NCBI RefSeq assembly: GCF_004345425.1
Contig: NZ_SLVP01000005.1
Coordinates: 372,001-436,000, forward strand
Source of the DNA: Paenibacillus sp. BK033
GTDB taxonomy: Bacteria; Bacillota; Bacilli; Paenibacillales; Paenibacillaceae
Length of the DNA stretch: 64,000 bases
Reading direction: 5' to 3'
The translations under genes were made by a program, and so were the position numbers. The notes beneath the pieces are model-generated. The model saw nothing but the letters and a program-made list of their open reading frames with translations, did not search any database and had not been told where the DNA came from. Within the stretch, counting starts at the first letter, position 1; every line of letters begins with the position of its first letter. Below are positions 61,277 to 64,000 of this stretch, piece after piece.

Positions 61277-61321
61277 TTGAACGATTCATGTCGAGGTTAT
61301 TGCCAAGGGTGTAAATCATGA
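61277..61321 (+). CDS. Cys-rich 14-residue leader peptide (candidate)
   Basis: Frame TTG 61277 to TGA 61321: MNDSCRGYCQGCKS, three Cys in eight residues, with a GCGAGGG ribosome-like site six bases upstream. The TGA shares bases with both ATG codons of the next gene (ATGATG), giving a stop-start overlap. Short Cys-rich frames before metal-related genes can act as translational sensors. Small size makes chance a serious alternative. Confidence 0.4.
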   Translation: MNDSCRGYCQGCKS

Positions 61322-61719
61322 TGAAAAATAAACGAATAAAACCGTACACAGCGGCAATTCTCGCGATGTTTATCATCCTCATGGCGGGTTGCAGTCTTGG
61401 AACAAAGCCGTCATCCAGTCCGTTTCTGGATGATCTGACGATCTCGATTAAGGATACGCCAAACACCGGCGACACCACCGCGCATGCATACGAATTGCAA
61501 ATTAAAGATTCAGCCGGCAATTTGGTTGATGTCGACCGTGTGCGAATCAATCTTTCCATGTCCATGCAAGGGATGAATCATAAAATGAAAGACGAAATGG
61601 AGAGGACCGGGCATGGCATATACTATACCAAGGTCTATCTGCCAATGAACGGTGATTGGAAAGCGATTGTTTCGCTGAAGAAAGACAATCATGAGAGAAG
61701 GTTTAACCTTGAGCTCTAA
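61318..61719 (+). CDS. YtkA/FixH-like lipoprotein
   Basis: 133 residues. Lipobox MAGC (Cys25). After a Ser/Pro linker the domain (VDVDRVRINLSMSMQGMNHKMKDEM, GIYYTKVYLPMNGDWKAIVSL) matches the Met-rich YtkA-like/FixH fold found with copper and cytochrome oxidase assembly; the Met-x-Met ... His-x-Met cluster suggests copper binding. AAGGGTG seven bases before the ATG, inside the leader frame. No partner gene is adjacent. Role in respiration or copper is inferred. Confidence 0.75.
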   Translation: MMKNKRIKPYTAAILAMFIILMAGCSLGTKPSSSPFLDDLTISIKDTPNTGDTTAHAYELQIKDSAGNLVDVDRVRINLSMSMQGMNHKMKDEMERTGHGIYYTKVYLPMNGDWKAIVSLKKDNHERRFNLEL

Positions 61720-61723
61720 TTGG

Positions 61724-62434
61724 TCAGGCTTTCCAAGCCGTCATTACGATACTGCCCATCATGCTCGAGAAGCTGCTCATTAGACGTTCGTTTTTCATCA
61801 TCATGGCGACTATAGCCGGTTTCGCGAATAGCTCGTGATTGATAATCCGTAAAGGGTCGTTATCGATAGCCGTTTGTTTCATCTGCGAGAAAGAAGAGAC
61901 GGAGTATTTAGAAAACCTTGATCTGCTTAACAGCTTCAGCCATTCCGGAACGGTTCGCATATGATGAAGCCCGTAAAACGACCCGAGTTTTTCCTTTTGC
62001 GCCGTTGTTAATTTAACGGAAAATGCCAGCTCGCGATCGTAAAGGACTCCTGCCGGCTTTAGCACTCGCCAATATTCGCGCAAAGCGGTGCTTCCCGGGG
62101 TAAATGCCGTAACCGACTCCGTAAAAACGGCATCAAACGTCTCGTCCGGAAAAGGCATGGAAGTAGCATCCGCCTGTACGATGCGGACGGGCAAATTGCT
62201 AGACTTCGCACGATAAGACGCTTTTCTAATCATATCCTCGTTCCGGTCTATGGCTGTCACGTTGCAGCCCAGGCTGGCTAAATAGCACGCAGTCCGGCCG
62301 GTTCCGCATCCTGCCTCCAGCACCTTCGTGCCGCGCGGGAAGCCGATCTGTCCGATTAATTCTTTGGTCGCTTGGAAGCCACCGGGATGCGCGCTTCCTT
62401 CGCCGAGTCCGGCTAACAATGTATGGTAATCCAT
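61724..62434 (-). CDS. Class I SAM-dependent methyltransferase
   Basis: 236 residues. SAM-binding VLEAGCGTGRTACYLASLG (motif I, near 39-57), then acidic AIDRNEDM, motif QADATSMPFPDETFDAVF, and RVLKPAGVL (post motif III). Convergent with the preceding lipoprotein gene by only four bases. AGAGGTGAG upstream of the start. Substrate unknown; small-molecule methyltransferase type. Confidence 0.85.
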   Translation of the reverse strand: MDYHTLLAGLGEGSAHPGGFQATKELIGQIGFPRGTKVLEAGCGTGRTACYLASLGCNVTAIDRNEDMIRKASYRAKSSNLPVRIVQADATSMPFPDETFDAVFTESVTAFTPGSTALREYWRVLKPAGVLYDRELAFSVKLTTAQKEKLGSFYGLHHMRTVPEWLKLLSRSRFSKYSVSSFSQMKQTAIDNDPLRIINHELFAKPAIVAMMMKNERLMSSFSSMMGSIVMTAWKA

Positions 62435-62607
62435 CGCCTTCTCACCTCTTGCGATATTCTATGCATAACCTCCTTCATCACTGCACCCATTCTTGCGCGG
62501 CTTCGCGCTTCTCTTTTTTTTTCGAATAGAAGACAATCGTACAAACCTATTAGTAGATTTTTTCATAGTCTAAGGTATACACGCATCAGGTTGGGAGGAA
62601 TGGGATT

Positions 62608-62985
62608 ATGCAGGAGGTTTATCCGGTTAGCTATAAGACGATCCATCCGTACATCGGACGGAGGGTAAGTGCGGTTACGCATGACGGACGGCATTTTATC
62701 GGAACGATAAAAGGTGTAAAAAACGGCAAGTTAATCGTGGAGGACTGTACGTTTGACAGGAAGCCGCTATCCCTGTCGTCCGTTCGGAGCGGAAAGCATT
62801 CGAAGAAACAAACTCGCTCCAAGCATAAAGCAAGACTGTCCGGCTATTATGACGGATACGGCTATGGATACGACGGTTACGGTGGAGGTTACGGTGGAGG
62901 TTGCGGCGGCTTCGGCGGCGATTGTTTCTTTTTTCCGTTTGCATTCATAGCTTCCCTTTTCATTTTGCCTTTCTTCTTTATTTGA
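62608..62985 (+). CDS. Small Sm-like protein with Gly/Tyr-rich and hydrophobic tail
   Basis: 125 residues. N-terminal domain IGRRVSAVTHDGRHFIGTIKGVKNGKLIVED (about 16-46) looks like an Sm/SH3-like barrel; then a basic segment; then a GYYDGYGYGYDGYGGGYGGG-type low-complexity part (about 79-105); then a membrane helix (about 106-125). GGGAGG before the ATG. It looks like a spore-surface or membrane-tethered protein. The next gene has a related N-terminal domain. Function unknown. Confidence 0.6.
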   Translation: MQEVYPVSYKTIHPYIGRRVSAVTHDGRHFIGTIKGVKNGKLIVEDCTFDRKPLSLSSVRSGKHSKKQTRSKHKARLSGYYDGYGYGYDGYGGGYGGGCGGFGGDCFFFPFAFIASLFILPFFFI

Positions 62986-63023
62986 TTGATTTGCCACACA
63001 AATTGCGAAAAGAGGAATCGCTA

Positions 63024-63536
63024 TTGGCATCCAGGAAAGCGCCTATTAAAAGAGAGCCAGAGGCAAGAGTTCAAGCGGTCAAAAAGGCTAAACGTTTAGT
63101 CGGTCAACCCGTTTGCGTATTGTTAAATGACGGCAGCTGTTATGTCGGAACGGTTCAAGCCATTCAGGACCATCGGCTAATCCTTTCCGAGTCCAGGAAC
63201 TGCGGGAGAGTAAATCGTTCCGATCGTTCCAAAAAACCGGAAGCCCAAGTTTCGGGTCTGCTGGATACCTTGATTGGGGGGATCGGCGCGCTAAATTCCT
63301 TTGGTTCGATGGCAACCGGTCTATTCAAGCCCATGTCATCCGGCCCTTCAGTCTTTTCTTTGGCGGGGAGTCCTGCCAACCAGAAGAATACGGATGGCCA
63401 GTCTGGGCCGGGGCCGGCAGGCGGGGAACAGAATAGCGGTTTTTTCGGTTCCATTCAACAAATGCTGCCGAAATTCCAAGTCGGTCTTAATATGGTGAAG
63501 ACGATTATGCCATTAATGGGGATGTTCAAAATCTAA
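63024..63536 (+). CDS. Sm-like domain protein with Pro/Gly-rich tail
   Basis: 170 residues from TTG 63024 (AGAGGA seven bases upstream). N-terminal VGQPVCVLLNDGSCYVGTVQAIQDHRLILSES resembles the barrel of the previous gene product. The rest is a flexible region with LLDTLIGGIGALNSFGSMATG and SPANQKNTDGQSGPGPAGG and an amphipathic C-terminus. Possibly co-transcribed with the preceding gene, 38 bases away. Both could be structural coat or membrane-associated proteins; no firm family. Confidence 0.6.
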   Translation: MASRKAPIKREPEARVQAVKKAKRLVGQPVCVLLNDGSCYVGTVQAIQDHRLILSESRNCGRVNRSDRSKKPEAQVSGLLDTLIGGIGALNSFGSMATGLFKPMSSGPSVFSLAGSPANQKNTDGQSGPGPAGGEQNSGFFGSIQQMLPKFQVGLNMVKTIMPLMGMFKI

Positions 63537-63553
63537 TGCTAAATCGCGTTGAA

Positions 63554-63593
63554 TTAGCCCGCCGGGGATCCCCGGTGGGCTAACTTTATTTTT
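63554..63593 (+). terminator. Terminator after Sm-like pair
   Basis: TTAGCCCgCCGGG/CCCGGtGGGCTAA stem, then CTTTATTTTT. Confidence 0.85.
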
Positions 63594-63601
63594 GCTATAA
63601 T
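63593..63601 (+). promoter_or_regulatory. Extended -10 promoter of small membrane protein gene
   Basis: TGCTATAAT, an extended -10 element (TGnTATAAT), 45 bases before the ATG at 63646. No clear -35 element is needed or seen. Confidence 0.45.
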
Positions 63602-63645
63602 ACGGAGATCAGTCATAATATATGGAATTTGCAGGAGGCAATTCA

Positions 63646-63876
63646 ATGTCCAATCCGCAAAAAAAGTCTTCTGCCGTTTACGCAGTCATCGTAGTGCTTT
63701 GTGTCATTACCCTGATACTGTGTATCTTGTACGGGTTATTGCTATATGGTTTCTACGGGAGCACGAAAGAAATCATCGTAACTGCAGGAATAGCGGGAGC
63801 TGCTTGTTTGCTGGCGATCATTCTAACCGTGTTATTGTATAAAGAGGATGTCCGATCAAAGTCAAAGCCTAAATAA
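63646..63876 (+). CDS. Small two-helix membrane protein
   Basis: 76 residues. Two hydrophobic helices (about 11-34 and 44-64) joined by GFYGSTKE, and a basic C-terminal tail (KEDVRSKSKPK). GCAGGAGG lies before ATG 63646; an ATG at 63622 has no ribosome site. No family is recognised. Expressed from the extended -10 promoter just upstream. Confidence 0.6.
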   Translation: MSNPQKKSSAVYAVIVVLCVITLILCILYGLLLYGFYGSTKEIIVTAGIAGAACLLAIILTVLLYKEDVRSKSKPK

Positions 63877-63906
63877 ACTGCTCAAGCGATGGCTGAAGCA
63901 TTCAAT

Positions 63907-63936
63907 TTGACATATTGTGAATTTGCAATATATAAT
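63907..63936 (+). promoter_or_regulatory. Promoter and operator of leaderless ArsR-type gene
   Basis: TTGACA (63907-63912), 18-bp spacer, TATAAT (63931-63936). ATATTG/CAATAT arms (63912-63917 and 63926-63931) form an inverted repeat between the promoter elements, a typical ArsR-type operator. The expected start base is the A of the ATG at 63943. Confidence 0.6.
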
Positions 63937-63942
63937 GATCGC

Positions 63943-64000
63943 ATGAGCAACCCAATTGATATTTTTAAAGCACTCTCCAATGAAGCGCGTATTCAAATTT
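63943..64000 (+). CDS. ArsR family regulator, cut by right edge
   Basis: Nineteen codons visible: MSNPIDIFKALSNEARIQI, the opening of an ArsR-family winged helix (KALSNEARIQI). It continues past the window. No Shine-Dalgarno sequence precedes the ATG, and the -10 element ends six bases before it, so the mRNA may be leaderless. The inverted repeat in its promoter suggests autorepression. Confidence 0.7.
   Translation, partial: MSNPIDIFKALSNEARIQI

Overview
The window looks like a chromosomal segment of an endospore-forming, soil-type member of the Paenibacillaceae. The support for this is a gerA-gerC-gerB germination operon plus a lone gerC, a spore photoproduct lyase, orphan sporulation-type sensor kinases, LplA/LplB/YtcP-type sugar import genes, a membrane-bound AraC-type regulator, Bacillus-type cre and LexA boxes, and intermediate GC. 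The species is not determined. I saw no rRNA, tRNA, insertion sequence, prophage or CRISPR array.

Layout. 1-8 kb: a MarR regulator cut by the left edge with an SDR and an AhpD-like protein, an orphan ModB permease, a cupredoxin, an erythromycin-esterase-family protein, splB with a MIP18-type gene, and a NagZ-like lipoprotein. 8.3-22.5 kb: a carbohydrate locus with two related secreted beta-helix enzymes of different modular tails, an AraC-type membrane regulator, and a sugar ABC importer with two paralogous binding lipoproteins. 22.5-29 kb (minus strand): the germinant receptor operon and a three-gene ABC exporter. 29.4-33 kb: an apparent operon of two small Sm-fold-like proteins, two glycosyltransferases and a polysaccharide pyruvyl transferase, perhaps for a spore or cell-surface glycan. 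33.3-38.5 kb: an orphan histidine kinase, cutC, and rph (rifampicin phosphotransferase).

38.5-42.6 kb is the most unusual stretch. A LexA-type box sits at the expected transcription start of two tiny genes, a 65-residue single WYL domain and a 71-residue winged helix. A second LexA-like box lies inside the promoter of a nearby nuclease-helicase fusion (PD-(D/E)XK plus XPD/DinG type). This reads as a small DNA-damage-responsive block in which the two domains normally fused in PafB/C-type regulators are separate genes. dps lies between them on the other strand.

42.7-58 kb: a two-component system whose promoter carries a direct repeat found again before a secreted-protein gene, DUF421 and SDR genes, a second orphan kinase, a catabolite-controlled alpha-galactosidase with three tandem C-terminal modules, the decayed 3' end of another kinase gene, a spermidine-synthase-like gene, an HxlR regulator with matching operators at its own and a neighbouring promoter, and an RR-HK-VanZ operon. 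58-64 kb: an ArsR-MFS pair, the lone gerC, a YtkA-like lipoprotein preceded by a Cys-rich 14-codon leader frame, a methyltransferase, two more Sm-like proteins with low-complexity tails, a small membrane protein, and an apparently leaderless ArsR gene cut by the right edge.

All functional calls come from reading motifs and family resemblance; no database search was run.
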